DNA of 64,000 nt from Cellulomonas wangsupingiae (GTDB taxonomy: Bacteria; Actinomycetota; Actinomycetes; Actinomycetales; Cellulomonadaceae). The DNA lies in NCBI RefSeq assembly GCF_024508275.1, contig NZ_CP101989.1:1178001-1242000 (forward strand). The letters run 5' to 3'. A program made the translations under genes and the position numbers. Each line of letters begins with the position of its first letter. Within the stretch, counting starts at the first letter, position 1. Below the pieces are notes generated by a model. That model was not told where the DNA came from, made no database searches, and worked only from the letters and a program-made list of their open reading frames with translations. Below, one piece after another: positions 21,534 through 31,048 of this stretch.

Positions 21534-24070
21534 CCGTGCGCGGCGCGGACCACGACGTCGTTCGCGCTGCGCAGCACCGGTGCGGACGCGAGGGCCGCCG
21601 GGTCGAGGACGACCGACGTGCGGACGCGGAAGGCCGTCGTCTCGCCGGCCGTCAGGGTGACGAGCGCCTCGTCGACGGTGGCGTCGGGGTCGAGACGGTC
21701 CACCAGCAGCGTGACGTCGCGTGCCAGGGACCGTGCCGTCACCTCGACCTCGTAGCCGTCCTGCACGGGGTGGACGCGCACGTCGAGCGGCGCGGGGTCG
21801 AGCGCGAGGTCGACGTCCTCGACCCACGTGTGCACGGCACGCTGCCGCCCGAGCGTCACGACGAGCACCTCGTCCGCGGGGTCGTCGGGCGTGCGGAGCA
21901 CCGGGGGGACGGGGAAGGTGCCGACCGACCACGCGCCCACCGTCAGGGGCAGCTCCGCGTGGGCGAGGACCCGACCGGCGAGGGACCGGCGCTCCAGGAC
22001 CGCGGTCGACTTCCACAGCACGGGGGTGTCGTTGACGAGCACCAGTGCCTCGCGGCCGTCGCGCGGCTGGACGGTGACGAGCCGCTCCGCGAACGCCGAC
22101 CGCAGGGCCCACCACACCGGCTTGAGCCGTCCGTCGCCGTCGACGGCCGCCCACGACGTGACGGGCCAGCAGTCGTTCAGCTGCCAGACGATCGCACCCG
22201 CGGTCGTGGGCCACCACGAGCGGTAGTGCTCGATCGCGTACCGCACGGCGCGCGCCTGGTTGAGCTGACCGGCCCACAGCCAGTCCACGAAGTCGTCGGG
22301 TACCCCGAGGTGCGGGGCCATCCCGCGGTCCAGCTTGCCGTTGCCGTCCTCGGCCTTCTGGTGCAGGAGGAACGTGGGGTGCTCCTTGCCGGCCACGCTG
22401 CCGTCCTCGGCGCGCACGGCACGCTCCAGGGTCGCCCAGGTCGGTGGGCCCTGGAAGCCGAACTCGGAGCAGAACCGCGGGACCTCGTCGCGGTACACCG
22501 TGTAGTCGACGCGGTTCCACACCTCCCACTGGTGGTGCGAGCCGTGGTCGGGGTCGTTGGGGTGCACGTCGCGGATGTCGTAGCCGGGTGACGACGGGCT
22601 GTTGGGGACGTAGGGGCGGGTCGGGTCGAGCTCGGCGACGACGGCAGGGAACAGCTCGGTCGCGTACGCCTCCCCCCACGTGCGGCCCTCGAGCCGGGCC
22701 TGCCAGCCCCAGTCGCGGAACCCCCACAGGTTCTCGTTGCCGCCGTTCCACAGGACGAGCGACGGGTGCGGCGTCAGACGTGCCACGTGCTCGCGGGCCT
22801 CGGCCTCGATCTCGTCGCGCAGCGGCTGCTCCTGCGGGTACGCCGCGCACGCCAGCAGGAAGTCCTGCCAGACGAGCAGACCGCGCTCGTCGCACAGCTC
22901 GTAGAAGTCCTCGGACTCGTAGATGCCGCCGCCCCACACCCGCAGCAGGTTGAGGTGGGCGCCCAGCGCCTGGTCGAGCCGGCGCGCGAGGCGCCCGCGC
23001 GTGATCCGGGTCAGCAGGTGGTCGTCGGGGATCCAGTTGGCACCGCGGACGAACACGGACCGGCCGTTGACGCGCAGCGTGAAGGCCGCACCCTGCTCGT
23101 CCGGCGCCGTGTCGAGCTCGACCGTGCGGAGGCCGATCCGGCGGCTCCACGTGCCGAGCACCGGGCCGGTGCCACGAGGGCCGGCCGGTGCGTCGCGGTC
23201 GGCCGCGCGCAGCTCCACCTGCAGCTCGTGGAGCGGCTGCGCGCCGTGACCGACCGGCCACCACAACGGCGCGTGGGGCACCTCGAGGCGCACGGTCGCG
23301 CCGGACCGGCCCGCGTCGATCTCCGCGACGGCCTCCGCGCCGGCGACGCGGGCGGTCACGACGAGAGGTGCCTGGCCGCCGTCGAGCCCGGAGCGCTCGA
23401 CGTCGACCACCACCTGGACCACGCCCGTGCCGTCCGGCTCGACGGCCACGAGGGGCCGCACCGAGGCGAGGCGCGCGACACGCCAGCGCTCGACGCGCAC
23501 CGGCCGCCAGAGGCCCGCGGTCTGGAGGTCCGGGCCCCAGTCCCAGCCGAACGAGCAGGCCATCTTGCGGACCATGTTGAACGGCTGGTGGTAGGCCATG
23601 GGGCGCGGGCCGAGGCGCGCGGCCTCGGCCTGCGCGTACGACAGCGCCGAGGCCAGCTCGACCCGCAGGGTCTGCCCGCCGGGGCGCAGGTGGTCCCGCA
23701 GGTCGACGCGGTACGTCCGGTGCATGTTCGCGGTGCGCGCGAGGACGTCGTCGTCGAGCCGGACCGTCGCGACGGTGTCGACGCCCTCGAGGACGAGGTC
23801 GACGCGCTCCCCGACGGTCGGGGGCGGTGTGCTCAACGGGCGCTCGTACACCCAGTCGACGTGCTTCATCCACGCCAGCTCCTCCTCGTTGCGGTCGAGG
23901 TAGGGGTCGGGGACGAGACCCGCGGTCAGCAGGTCGGTGTGCGTGGTCCCGGGGACGCGGGCCCGCACGCCGGTGCGCAGCCGGTCCGCGAGCTCGGCCG
24001 GCAGGTGCGGGGGAAGGGTGTCGGCCACGGCGGTCAGCGTCCAGCCGCCGTCGAGGAGGTCCTGGTTCAT
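21530..24070 (-). CDS. GH2 beta-mannosidase
   Basis: Retaining exo-beta-mannosidase (GH2) that releases mannose from manno-oligosaccharides, cytoplasmic by absence of a signal peptide. 846 aa is the usual length. N-terminal sugar-binding domain with MAYHQPFNMVRKMACSFGWD (residues about 150-180), the typical beta-mannosidase segment; immunoglobulin-like domain; barrel with NGGNENLWG (acid/base Glu446) and CSEFGFQGPPTW (nucleophile Glu536). ATG 24070 starts with MNQDLLDGGWTLT. A GAGCGCTC palindrome (24075-24082) lies just before the start. The stop overlaps the HTH-less LacI-like gene. With the divergent alpha-galactosidase it forms a galactomannan-oligosaccharide module. Confidence 0.94.
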   Translation of the reverse strand: MNQDLLDGGWTLTAVADTLPPHLPAELADRLRTGVRARVPGTTHTDLLTAGLVPDPYLDRNEEELAWMKHVDWVYERPLSTPPPTVGERVDLVLEGVDTVATVRLDDDVLARTANMHRTYRVDLRDHLRPGGQTLRVELASALSYAQAEAARLGPRPMAYHQPFNMVRKMACSFGWDWGPDLQTAGLWRPVRVERWRVARLASVRPLVAVEPDGTGVVQVVVDVERSGLDGGQAPLVVTARVAGAEAVAEIDAGRSGATVRLEVPHAPLWWPVGHGAQPLHELQVELRAADRDAPAGPRGTGPVLGTWSRRIGLRTVELDTAPDEQGAAFTLRVNGRSVFVRGANWIPDDHLLTRITRGRLARRLDQALGAHLNLLRVWGGGIYESEDFYELCDERGLLVWQDFLLACAAYPQEQPLRDEIEAEAREHVARLTPHPSLVLWNGGNENLWGFRDWGWQARLEGRTWGEAYATELFPAVVAELDPTRPYVPNSPSSPGYDIRDVHPNDPDHGSHHQWEVWNRVDYTVYRDEVPRFCSEFGFQGPPTWATLERAVRAEDGSVAGKEHPTFLLHQKAEDGNGKLDRGMAPHLGVPDDFVDWLWAGQLNQARAVRYAIEHYRSWWPTTAGAIVWQLNDCWPVTSWAAVDGDGRLKPVWWALRSAFAERLVTVQPRDGREALVLVNDTPVLWKSTAVLERRSLAGRVLAHAELPLTVGAWSVGTFPVPPVLRTPDDPADEVLVVTLGRQRAVHTWVEDVDLALDPAPLDVRVHPVQDGYEVEVTARSLARDVTLLVDRLDPDATVDEALVTLTAGETTAFRVRTSVVLDPAALASAPVLRSANDVVVRAAHG

Positions 24071-24074
24071 GTAC

Positions 24075-24082
24075 GAGCGCTC
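24075..24082. promoter_or_regulatory. GAGCGCTC palindrome before beta-mannosidase start
   Basis: The minus strand reads CGGGAGCGCTCGTA directly before the start codon, 11 of 14 bases like the TGGGAGCGCTCCCA operator known for CelR-type LacI regulators of actinobacterial glycoside hydrolases. It also includes the GGGAG ribosome-binding site, so the match may be partly coincidental. Confidence 0.35.
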
Positions 24083-24152
24083 CCGGGTCCACGGCTCCGG
24101 CCACGCGTGCGGCGCCGCGGCAGGTCGCCGTCGACCTGAGAAGCCCTCGTCA

Positions 24153-24192
24153 TTGTTAGGCAACTGAACTAAGTACGTCAACGACCTAGACT
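24153..24192. promoter_or_regulatory. Divergent promoters of beta-mannosidase and alpha-galactosidase genes
   Basis: On the minus strand TTGACG (complement of 24176-24181), a 17-bp spacer and TAACAA (complement of 24153-24158) form a strong promoter for the beta-mannosidase gene. On the plus strand TAGACT (24187-24192) is a -10 candidate for the alpha-galactosidase gene. Between them TTAG-N9-CTAA (24156-24172) is an imperfect 17-bp palindrome with the TTAG/CTAA ends seen in several ROK-repressor operators; the ROK gene lies just downstream. Binding is inferred. Confidence 0.6.
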
Positions 24193-24218
24193 GTCCCGAC
24201 CCACCACGGAGGTGACCG

Positions 24219-26411
24219 ATGCCTGAACGTCCCGATGACGCGACGCAGCCCACGACCAGCACCGTTGCAGGCGCCCCGCCGAGCGACCTGCTCCACCTGC
24301 GGGCAGCCGGCGTGAGCCTCGTGCTCGACCTGACCGGGTTGCCGCGCGTGCTGCACTGGGGAGCGGACCTCGGGCCGCTGGACGACGACGCGCTCGCGGA
24401 CCTCCGGCTCGCCGAGCGCCCTCCGACGACGGGCTTCCCCGTGGACGGCGTGGTCGCGCCCGCGGTGCTGCCGGCACAGGCCGACGGCTGGCTCGGCACG
24501 CCCGGGCTCACCGGGTCACGGGCCGGTCGCGCCTGGTCGGCGGCGTTCACGGCCGGCACGCCGACGCTCACGCGGTCCGGCGACGGCGGGGCGGTGCTCG
24601 TGGTCCCCGCGGTCGACGACGCAGCGGGCCTCGGCCTGGAGCTCGTCCTCGAGCTCACGCCGCAAGGGCTCGTCCGCCAGCGGGCGACGCTGACGAACAC
24701 GGGCGACGACGTCTACGAGGTCGCCGGGCTCCTGCTGACGCTGCCGGTGCCCGCGCGCGCCACGACGCTGCTCGACCTGGGCGGGCACTGGGCGCGCGAG
24801 CGGTCACCCATGCGCACGGCGTTCACCCACGGCACGCGGCTGCGCGAGAACCGCCGCGGCCGCACGGGTGCGGACGCGCCGTACGTGCTGGTCGCGGGCA
24901 CCGACGACCTGGCGCACCGCCGCGGCGAGGCGTGGGGCTGGCACGTCGCCTGGTCGGGCAACCACCGCAGCCTCGCGGAGCGTTCGCACTACCACTCCGG
25001 CCTGCTCGGCGGCGGCGAGCTGCTCGAGCCCGGCGAGGTGCGCCTCGCGCCCGGTCGGTCGTACACGAGCCCGTGGGTGTACGCGTCGTACGGGGCGCAG
25101 GGCCTCGACGCGCTCGCGGCGCGCTTCCACGCGTGGCTGCGCGCCCGGCCGCAGCACCCGAGCAGCCCGCGTCCGGTCACCCTCAACACGTGGGAGGCCG
25201 TCTACTTCGAGCACGACCTGGGGCGGCTCGTCGAGCTGGCCGACGCGGCCGCCGCCGTCGGTGCGGAGCGGTTCGTGCTCGACGACGGCTGGTTCGGCTC
25301 GCGGCGTGACGACTCGCGCGGGCTGGGGGACTGGTACGTCTCGCAGGAGGTGTGGCCGGACGGCCTCGGCCCGCTCATCGAGCACGTGACCGGCCGGGGC
25401 ATGCAGTTCGGCCTGTGGGTCGAGCCCGAGATGGTCAACCCCGACTCGGACCTGGCCCGCGCGCACCCGGACTGGATGCTGCGCCTGCCCGACCGGCTGC
25501 CGCGGCCGGCGCGTCACCAGCAGGTCCTGGACCTCGCGCGCCCGGAGGCGTACGCCCACATCCTGGAGCGCCTCGACGCCCTGCTGACCGAGCACGACAT
25601 CGCGTACCTCAAGTGGGACCACAACCGCGACCTCGTCGACGCCGGGCACGGGCCCGACGGCGTGCCGGGCGTGCACGCGCAGACGCTGGCCGTGTACCGG
25701 CTGCTCGACGAGCTGCGAGCGCGGCACCCGCGCGTCGAGATCGAGTCGTGCTCGTCCGGAGGGGCGCGCGTCGACCTCGAGATCCTGCAGCGCACCGACC
25801 GCGTCTGGGCGTCGGACTGCATCGACGCCCTCGAGCGCCGGTCGATCCAGCCGTGGACCAACCTGCTGATCCCGCTCGAGCTCATCGGGGCGCACATCGG
25901 GTCGGCGTCGTCGCACAGCACAGGACGCACCGCGGGCCTCGGGTTCCGCGCGGGCACCGCGCTGTTCGGCCACCTCGGCATCGAGTGGGACCTGCGCGAG
26001 GCGGACGACGCGCAGCGCGCCGAGCTGGCCGCGTGGGTGGCGCTGTACAAGGAGGTGCGCGGCCTGCTGCACAGCGGCGCGAGCGTCCACGGCGACGTCA
26101 CCGACCCCGCGTACCAGGTGCAGGGCGTCGTCGCGCACGACGGGTCCGACGCGCTGTTCGCGATCGCGGCCGTGGCGACGTCGGCCCAGATGCCGGCGGG
26201 CGTCGTCGTGCTGCCAGGGCTGGACCCCGACGCGACGTACCACGTGCGGCCCCAGGCGCCCGGCGACGTGATCAGGCACGGGTGGGCGCCGCCGTGGTGG
26301 ACGCCCGACGGCTTCCGCGCGACCGGGCGCGTGCTCGAGCAGGTCGGCCTCCGGTCGCCGCAGCTGTCGCCCGAGCGGCTCGTCCTGCTCCGCGCGACGC
26401 GGGTGGGATGA
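24219..26411 (+). CDS. GH36 alpha-galactosidase
   Basis: Retaining alpha-galactosidase of GH36, releasing galactose from raffinose-type sugars or galactomanno-oligosaccharides. 730 aa is the usual length of the tetramer-forming clade. An N-terminal beta-supersandwich (residues 1-330) precedes the barrel with FVLDDGWFGSRRDDSRGLGD, then LKWDHNRD with nucleophile Asp467, ESCSSGGARVDLEIL and WASDCIDALER with acid/base Asp533. No signal peptide. GGAGG lies before the ATG. It is followed after 103 bp by a ROK regulator on the same strand and is divergent from the beta-mannosidase gene. Confidence 0.95.
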   Translation: MPERPDDATQPTTSTVAGAPPSDLLHLRAAGVSLVLDLTGLPRVLHWGADLGPLDDDALADLRLAERPPTTGFPVDGVVAPAVLPAQADGWLGTPGLTGSRAGRAWSAAFTAGTPTLTRSGDGGAVLVVPAVDDAAGLGLELVLELTPQGLVRQRATLTNTGDDVYEVAGLLLTLPVPARATTLLDLGGHWARERSPMRTAFTHGTRLRENRRGRTGADAPYVLVAGTDDLAHRRGEAWGWHVAWSGNHRSLAERSHYHSGLLGGGELLEPGEVRLAPGRSYTSPWVYASYGAQGLDALAARFHAWLRARPQHPSSPRPVTLNTWEAVYFEHDLGRLVELADAAAAVGAERFVLDDGWFGSRRDDSRGLGDWYVSQEVWPDGLGPLIEHVTGRGMQFGLWVEPEMVNPDSDLARAHPDWMLRLPDRLPRPARHQQVLDLARPEAYAHILERLDALLTEHDIAYLKWDHNRDLVDAGHGPDGVPGVHAQTLAVYRLLDELRARHPRVEIESCSSGGARVDLEILQRTDRVWASDCIDALERRSIQPWTNLLIPLELIGAHIGSASSHSTGRTAGLGFRAGTALFGHLGIEWDLREADDAQRAELAAWVALYKEVRGLLHSGASVHGDVTDPAYQVQGVVAHDGSDALFAIAAVATSAQMPAGVVVLPGLDPDATYHVRPQAPGDVIRHGWAPPWWTPDGFRATGRVLEQVGLRSPQLSPERLVLLRATRVG

Positions 26412-26514
26412 CGGCCCCGGCGCGGGGGAGCGTCCCCGGGCGGCCGCTCGGGTGTCCGTGTCGTTAGGCTCGTCAGGTCGCCGTGGGGCGGCCCGCACGT
26501 CGACGGGAGTCGGA

Positions 26515-27765
26515 GTGAACGCAGGCATGCCGGGGCCCAGCACGGCGCACACGAGCAGCCGCAGCGCGATCCTCGACGTCATCCGCGCGGCCGGCACCAT
26601 CAGCCGCGTCGAGCTCACGCACGCGACCGGGCTCACCGCGGCGACGATCTCCACGGTGGTGCGGCGCCTCATCGACGAAGGGCTCGTGGTCGAGGCGGGC
26701 CGTGCGGAGTCCACGGGCGGCAAGCCGCGCATGCTGCTGCGGCTGGACCCGTACGCGCGCTACGCCGTCGGGGTCCACCTCGACCACGCCGGCATCACCT
26801 ACGTGATCGCGAACCTCGGCGGGCAGGTGGTCGCGCGCTGGCGTCGCCCGGGCGCCGGCGCCGACGACCCGCGCGACGTCGTGGCGCGCATCGCGGCCGA
26901 GATCTCCGCGACCGTGTCCCGCATCGGCGTCGACCCCGCCCGGCTGCTCGGGGTCGGCGTCGTGTCGCCGGGGCCGCTGTCCGCGTCGGCCGGCATGGCG
27001 CTCGCCCCGCCGGTCATGCAGCACTGGGCGGACTTCCCGCTGGCCGCGGCGATCGAGGACGCCGTCGGGCTGCCCGTGCTGCTCGACAACGACGCGACGG
27101 CGGCCGCCCTGGGGGAGTACTGGTCCGGGGGCGTGCCCACGGGGGCCGTCTGCGCGGCGCTCTACATGGGCACCGGCATCGGGGCCGGCATCATCGTCGA
27201 CGGGGCCGTCTACCGTGGCCGCTCGTCCAACGCGGGCGAGATCGGCCACGTCTGCGTCGACGTCGAGGGCCCCGCGTGCTGGTGCGGCGGGCGCGGGTGC
27301 GTCGAGGTGTTCGCCGGGCCGGCCGCGGTCGTCGCCCGCGCCGCCGAGGCCGGGATCGCGCTGCCGGGGCGTGGGGTCGCCGAGGACTTCGCCGCGCTCG
27401 CGCGGGCGGCGTCGCGCGGCGAGGAGGTGCCGGTGCGGCTCCTCGCGGAGTCCGCGCGCTACCTCGGCGCCGCCGCCCAGGTGCTGGCCAACGTGCTGGA
27501 CCTCGACCTGGTCGTGCTGACCGGGTCCGCCTTCGCCCACGCGGGGTCGCTCTACCTGCCGATCGTCCAGGAGCGGCTGACCACGGGGTTCTTCGCCCGC
27601 GCGACGCACGACGTGCGCGTCACCATCTCGTCGCACGCGTCCGAGGCGGCCGCCGTCGGCGGCGCCGCGCTCGTCCTGCAGGCCGAGCTGGCGCCACGCC
27701 AGGCCGGGATGCGGATGGTCGTCGACACGCTGACCGAGCTGCCCGCGGGCACGGGCGTGGCCTGA
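26515..27765 (+). CDS. ROK-family transcriptional regulator
   Basis: 416-aa ROK repressor with an N-terminal winged helix (residues about 20-75; SRVELTHATGLTAATISTVV) and a sugar-kinase-like ROK domain. The zinc and glucose-type motif appears as CWCGGRGCVEVFAGP, with Cys255, 257 and 262; the phosphate motif is GVGVVSPGPLS. As an HTH-bearing ROK member it probably senses a sugar or sugar phosphate and controls the divergent beta-mannosidase and alpha-galactosidase genes. GTG 26515 has GGGAG 5 nt upstream; ATG 26527 is an alternative. TTAGGCT (26464-26470) upstream may be its own -10 and shares GTTAGGC with the palindrome at 24156. Confidence 0.92.
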   Translation: MNAGMPGPSTAHTSSRSAILDVIRAAGTISRVELTHATGLTAATISTVVRRLIDEGLVVEAGRAESTGGKPRMLLRLDPYARYAVGVHLDHAGITYVIANLGGQVVARWRRPGAGADDPRDVVARIAAEISATVSRIGVDPARLLGVGVVSPGPLSASAGMALAPPVMQHWADFPLAAAIEDAVGLPVLLDNDATAAALGEYWSGGVPTGAVCAALYMGTGIGAGIIVDGAVYRGRSSNAGEIGHVCVDVEGPACWCGGRGCVEVFAGPAAVVARAAEAGIALPGRGVAEDFAALARAASRGEEVPVRLLAESARYLGAAAQVLANVLDLDLVVLTGSAFAHAGSLYLPIVQERLTTGFFARATHDVRVTISSHASEAAAVGGAALVLQAELAPRQAGMRMVVDTLTELPAGTGVA

Positions 27766-27797
27766 CACGCGCCCGCCTCGCGGCCGGCCCCCGGCGG

Positions 27798-29090
27798 TCA
27801 GCCGAGCAACCGGTCCAGCCCTGCCTGCGGGATCGGCGCCCACGCGGGACGGTTGCGCGCCTCGTACACCGCCTCGTACAGCGTCTTGTCCAGCTCGAGC
27901 GCGCGCAGGAGCAGGGCGCTCGTCGCGTCGTCGACCACGCCGTAGCCGGCCAGCAGGCCGCCCCGCGCGTCGGCGGTCCAGGCCGCCGCGGGCTCACCGG
28001 TCAGACCGCCGACGGCGGCCGCGTAGTCGAACGACCGCAGCAGCCCCGCGACGTCGCGCAGGGCCAGGTCGGGGAGCACCCGCGCGGCCAGCGGGGCCAG
28101 CGGCTCACCCTCGAAGTCGATGACGAACCAGCGGTCCTGCGACCGCAGGACCTGACCCAGGTGCAGGTCGCCGTGGACGCGCTGGCGAGCGGGTGTGCCG
28201 GTCAGTGCCGCGACCTCGTCGGCCACGGCGCGGACGCGGTCCGCGTACGTGCCGAGCGTCGGCACCGCCGCGGTCGCCCAGGCGAGCCGCTCCGTGAGCG
28301 CGCGGGCGAGCGCCGGGCCGCCGTCGGGCGTGGGCTGCGCACCGCAGGCGCGCACCAGGGCGTCGTGCATGCCCGCGACCGTCTCGCCCAGCTCGCGGGT
28401 CAGGTCCCCGATCGCCCGCCCGTCACGGGCCCGCACGCACGCCAGCTCGAACCCGTCCTCGGCGCCGGGGACGAACGCGCTGAGCACCCCGAGGTAGCCG
28501 ACCTCCGGCTCGCGCCCGGGGACGGTCCAGCGCGCCTGGGCCCAGGCCAGGGGTGCCGGCACGCCGTCCCAGCCCGCCTCGACGAGCCGTCGCGGGATGT
28601 CGATGTCGGGGTTCTCGCCGCCGGCCGGCGTGCGCAGCACCTTGAGGATGCCCCGCGGCACGCCGTCCGGGCCCGGCAGGACCACGGAGGTGTTCGACTG
28701 CTCGCCGGTCACCACGCGCGCGGCGTGGACGTCGACCTCGGCGCCCGGTCCGTCGGCGGCGGCGAGCCACGCCGCGAGGAAGCGCGCGTCGCCCGCGGCG
28801 TCCACGACCGTGCGGCCCGCGGCCGAGCCGAGCACCGCGCCCGGGTCCGTGCCCTCGGGCACGGGGCCCGCGACCAGCACGAGCGGCACCTGCAGGACGA
28901 CGTCCACGGCGTCGGCGCGGGTGCGGACCAGCAGGACCCGCACGTCGTCGGCGAGGTGCACGCTGCCCACCGTCGCCAGGGCCGCGTCGACACCCTTGGC
29001 CGGGTACCAGCGCCGCTGCGGCAGCCACGCGCGCAGCAGGCCGAGCAGCTCGTCGTCCAGGGCGTCGGGCGCGGTGGCGTCGAGGATCAC
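27798..29090 (-). CDS. pep2: Maltokinase Pep2
   Basis: Maltokinase that phosphorylates maltose with ATP to give alpha-maltose-1-phosphate, the donor used by GlgE. 430 aa is normal for the stand-alone enzyme. N-terminal [16 protein letters not shown] and [13 protein letters not shown] are typical of the cap domain; [15 protein letters not shown] holds the catalytic Asp and VIDFEGEP the metal-binding Asp of the aminoglycoside-phosphotransferase-like fold. The GTG start overlaps the treS stop by 4 bp, giving the order glgE-treS-pep2. In many bacteria it is fused to TreS; here it is separate. Confidence 0.94.
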   Translation of the reverse strand: MILDATAPDALDDELLGLLRAWLPQRRWYPAKGVDAALATVGSVHLADDVRVLLVRTRADAVDVVLQVPLVLVAGPVPEGTDPGAVLGSAAGRTVVDAAGDARFLAAWLAAADGPGAEVDVHAARVVTGEQSNTSVVLPGPDGVPRGILKVLRTPAGGENPDIDIPRRLVEAGWDGVPAPLAWAQARWTVPGREPEVGYLGVLSAFVPGAEDGFELACVRARDGRAIGDLTRELGETVAGMHDALVRACGAQPTPDGGPALARALTERLAWATAAVPTLGTYADRVRAVADEVAALTGTPARQRVHGDLHLGQVLRSQDRWFVIDFEGEPLAPLAARVLPDLALRDVAGLLRSFDYAAAVGGLTGEPAAAWTADARGGLLAGYGVVDDATSALLLRALELDKTLYEAVYEARNRPAWAPIPQAGLDRLLG

Positions 29091-31048
29091 GGCGCCCCCA
29101 GCTCGAGCCAGTAGAACTCGCGTGACCCGAGCGTGAACGTGATGGTCCCGTCGGCCGCGACGTCGGGGAAGTGGGCGCCGCCGAACACGTCGCGCGTCGT
29201 CCAGCCCGCGTACGGCTGGATCGTCACGGTCGCCGCACGGGCGGTCGCCGCGAGGTTGGCGACGACGAGGATCGTCTCCTCGTCCGTCTGCCGGAGGAAC
29301 GCCAGGACGGACTCGTTGTCGCACGGCACGACCTCGAAGGTCCCGCGTCCCAGGGCCGGGTGCTGGCGGCGCACCGCGAGCATGCCGTGCACCCAGTGCA
29401 GCAGGGACGTCGGCTGCGCGAGCTGCGACTCCACGTTGACGTTGCCGTAGTGGTAGACGAGCGACTGCACGAGCGGCAGGTACAGCTTGCCGGGGTCGGC
29501 CGTCGAGAAGCCGGCGTTGCGGTCCGGCGTCCACTGCATCGGCGTGCGCACCGCGTCGCGGTCCGCGAGCCAGATGTTGTCCCCCATGCCGATCTCGTCG
29601 CCGTAGTACAGGCACGGGCTGCCCGGCAGGGACAGCAGCAGCGCGTGGGCGAGCTCGATCTCCTTGCGGGAGTTGTCCAGCAGCGGCGCCAGGCGGCGAC
29701 GGATCCCGACGTTCGCGCGCATGCGCGAGTCGGGCGCGTACCAGCCGTACATCGACGCGCGCTCCTCCGTCGAGACCATCTCGAGCGTGAGCTCGTCGTG
29801 GTTGCGCAGGAAGGTGCTCCACTGCCCGCCCGCCGGGATCGGCGGCGTGTCCGCCAGGATGTCGACGATCTGCGTCGCCCGCTGGTCGCGCAAGGCGTAG
29901 TAAATCCGCGGCATCACCGGGAAGTGGAAGCACATGTGGCACTCGGGCTCGTCGTCCGTGCCGAAGTAGTGCACGACGTCCTCGGGCCACTGGTTCGCCT
30001 CGGCCAGCATGATGCGACCGGGGAACTCCTCGTCGATGACGCGGCGGACCTTGCGCAGGAACTCGTGCGTCTCCGGCAGGTTCTCGCAGTTGGTGCCCTC
30101 GGCCTCGAACAGGTAGGGCACCGCGTCGAGCCGGAACCCGTCGACCCCGAGGTGCAGCCAGAACCGCGCGACGTCGAGCATCGCGTCGACCACGCGCGGG
30201 TTCTCGAAGTTGAGGTCCGGCTGGTGGCTGAAGAACCGGTGCCAGAAGTACTGCCGGCGCACGGGGTCGAACGTCCAGTTCGACGTCTCGGTGTCGACGA
30301 AGATGATGCGGGCGTCCTGGTACCGGGTGTTGTCGTCGCTCCACACGTAGAAGTCGCCGTAGGGGCCGTCGGGGTCGGACCGCGACGCGTGGAACCACGG
30401 GTGCTGGTCGCTCGTGTGGTTCATCACCAGGTCGACGACGATCCGCATGCCGCGGCGGTGGCACTCCGTGACGAGGGTCCGGAAGTCGTCGAGCGTGCCG
30501 TACTGCGGCGCGACCGCCGTGTAGTCGGACACGTCGTACCCGCCGTCGCGCAGCGGGGACGGGTAGAACGGCGGCAGCCACAGGCAGTCGACCCCGAGCC
30601 ACTGCAGGTAGTCGAGCCGCTGCACGAGGCCCGGCAGGTCACCGCTGCCGTTGCCGCCGGAGTCGGCGAACGTGCGCAGCATGACCTCGTAGAACACCGC
30701 GGTCCGGTACCACTCGGGGTCGTCGCGGGCGCCCGACGGCGGGGGTGCGGGCACCTCGGGCTGACGGCGTCCCGGCAGCCCGCGCAGCGCGATCGCCGCG
30801 GTCGTCGGGGGCGGCTCGGGCAGGAAGGGGTCCGGGACCGCCGGGGGAGGCGGCAGCGGCACGGGCGCCGGGGCACCCGGGACGGCGTCGGGGGACGGCG
30901 ACGACCCCGGCGGCGGGGTGCCCGGCGGCGGACCACCTGCCGACGCGGGCGCGTCGGACGCGGGGGTGCCGAGGACGGGCGTGCGGGGCGTGCGGGGGTC
31001 GCCCGACGCAGGGACGCCACCCTGCACAGGCGGGTCGATCGGTGTCAT
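29087..31048 (-). CDS. treS: Trehalose synthase TreS with long N-terminal tail
   Basis: GH13 isomerase that interconverts trehalose and maltose, feeding maltose to Pep2. 653 aa: the conserved enzyme begins near residue 105 ([20 protein letters not shown]), and catalytic residues are in [12 protein letters not shown] (nucleophile Asp308), AEANQWPED and NHDELTLEM. The preceding 100 residues are nearly all Pro, Gly, Ala, Ser and Thr, absent from ordinary TreS. The ATG at 31048 overlaps the glgE stop by 4 bp. A start nearer the domain is possible but none has the same coupling. Confidence 0.94.
   Translation of the reverse strand: MTPIDPPVQGGVPASGDPRTPRTPVLGTPASDAPASAGGPPPGTPPPGSSPSPDAVPGAPAPVPLPPPPAVPDPFLPEPPPTTAAIALRGLPGRRQPEVPAPPPSGARDDPEWYRTAVFYEVMLRTFADSGGNGSGDLPGLVQRLDYLQWLGVDCLWLPPFYPSPLRDGGYDVSDYTAVAPQYGTLDDFRTLVTECHRRGMRIVVDLVMNHTSDQHPWFHASRSDPDGPYGDFYVWSDDNTRYQDARIIFVDTETSNWTFDPVRRQYFWHRFFSHQPDLNFENPRVVDAMLDVARFWLHLGVDGFRLDAVPYLFEAEGTNCENLPETHEFLRKVRRVIDEEFPGRIMLAEANQWPEDVVHYFGTDDEPECHMCFHFPVMPRIYYALRDQRATQIVDILADTPPIPAGGQWSTFLRNHDELTLEMVSTEERASMYGWYAPDSRMRANVGIRRRLAPLLDNSRKEIELAHALLLSLPGSPCLYYGDEIGMGDNIWLADRDAVRTPMQWTPDRNAGFSTADPGKLYLPLVQSLVYHYGNVNVESQLAQPTSLLHWVHGMLAVRRQHPALGRGTFEVVPCDNESVLAFLRQTDEETILVVANLAATARAATVTIQPYAGWTTRDVFGGAHFPDVAADGTITFTLGSREFYWLELGAP

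Noticed and set aside
20631..24104. 1157-codon minus-strand frame that would fuse an Arg-rich region to the LacI-like protein
   Set aside because: The region above 21533 is out of frame with the beta-mannosidase gene and has no domain features; the protein starts at GTG 21533.
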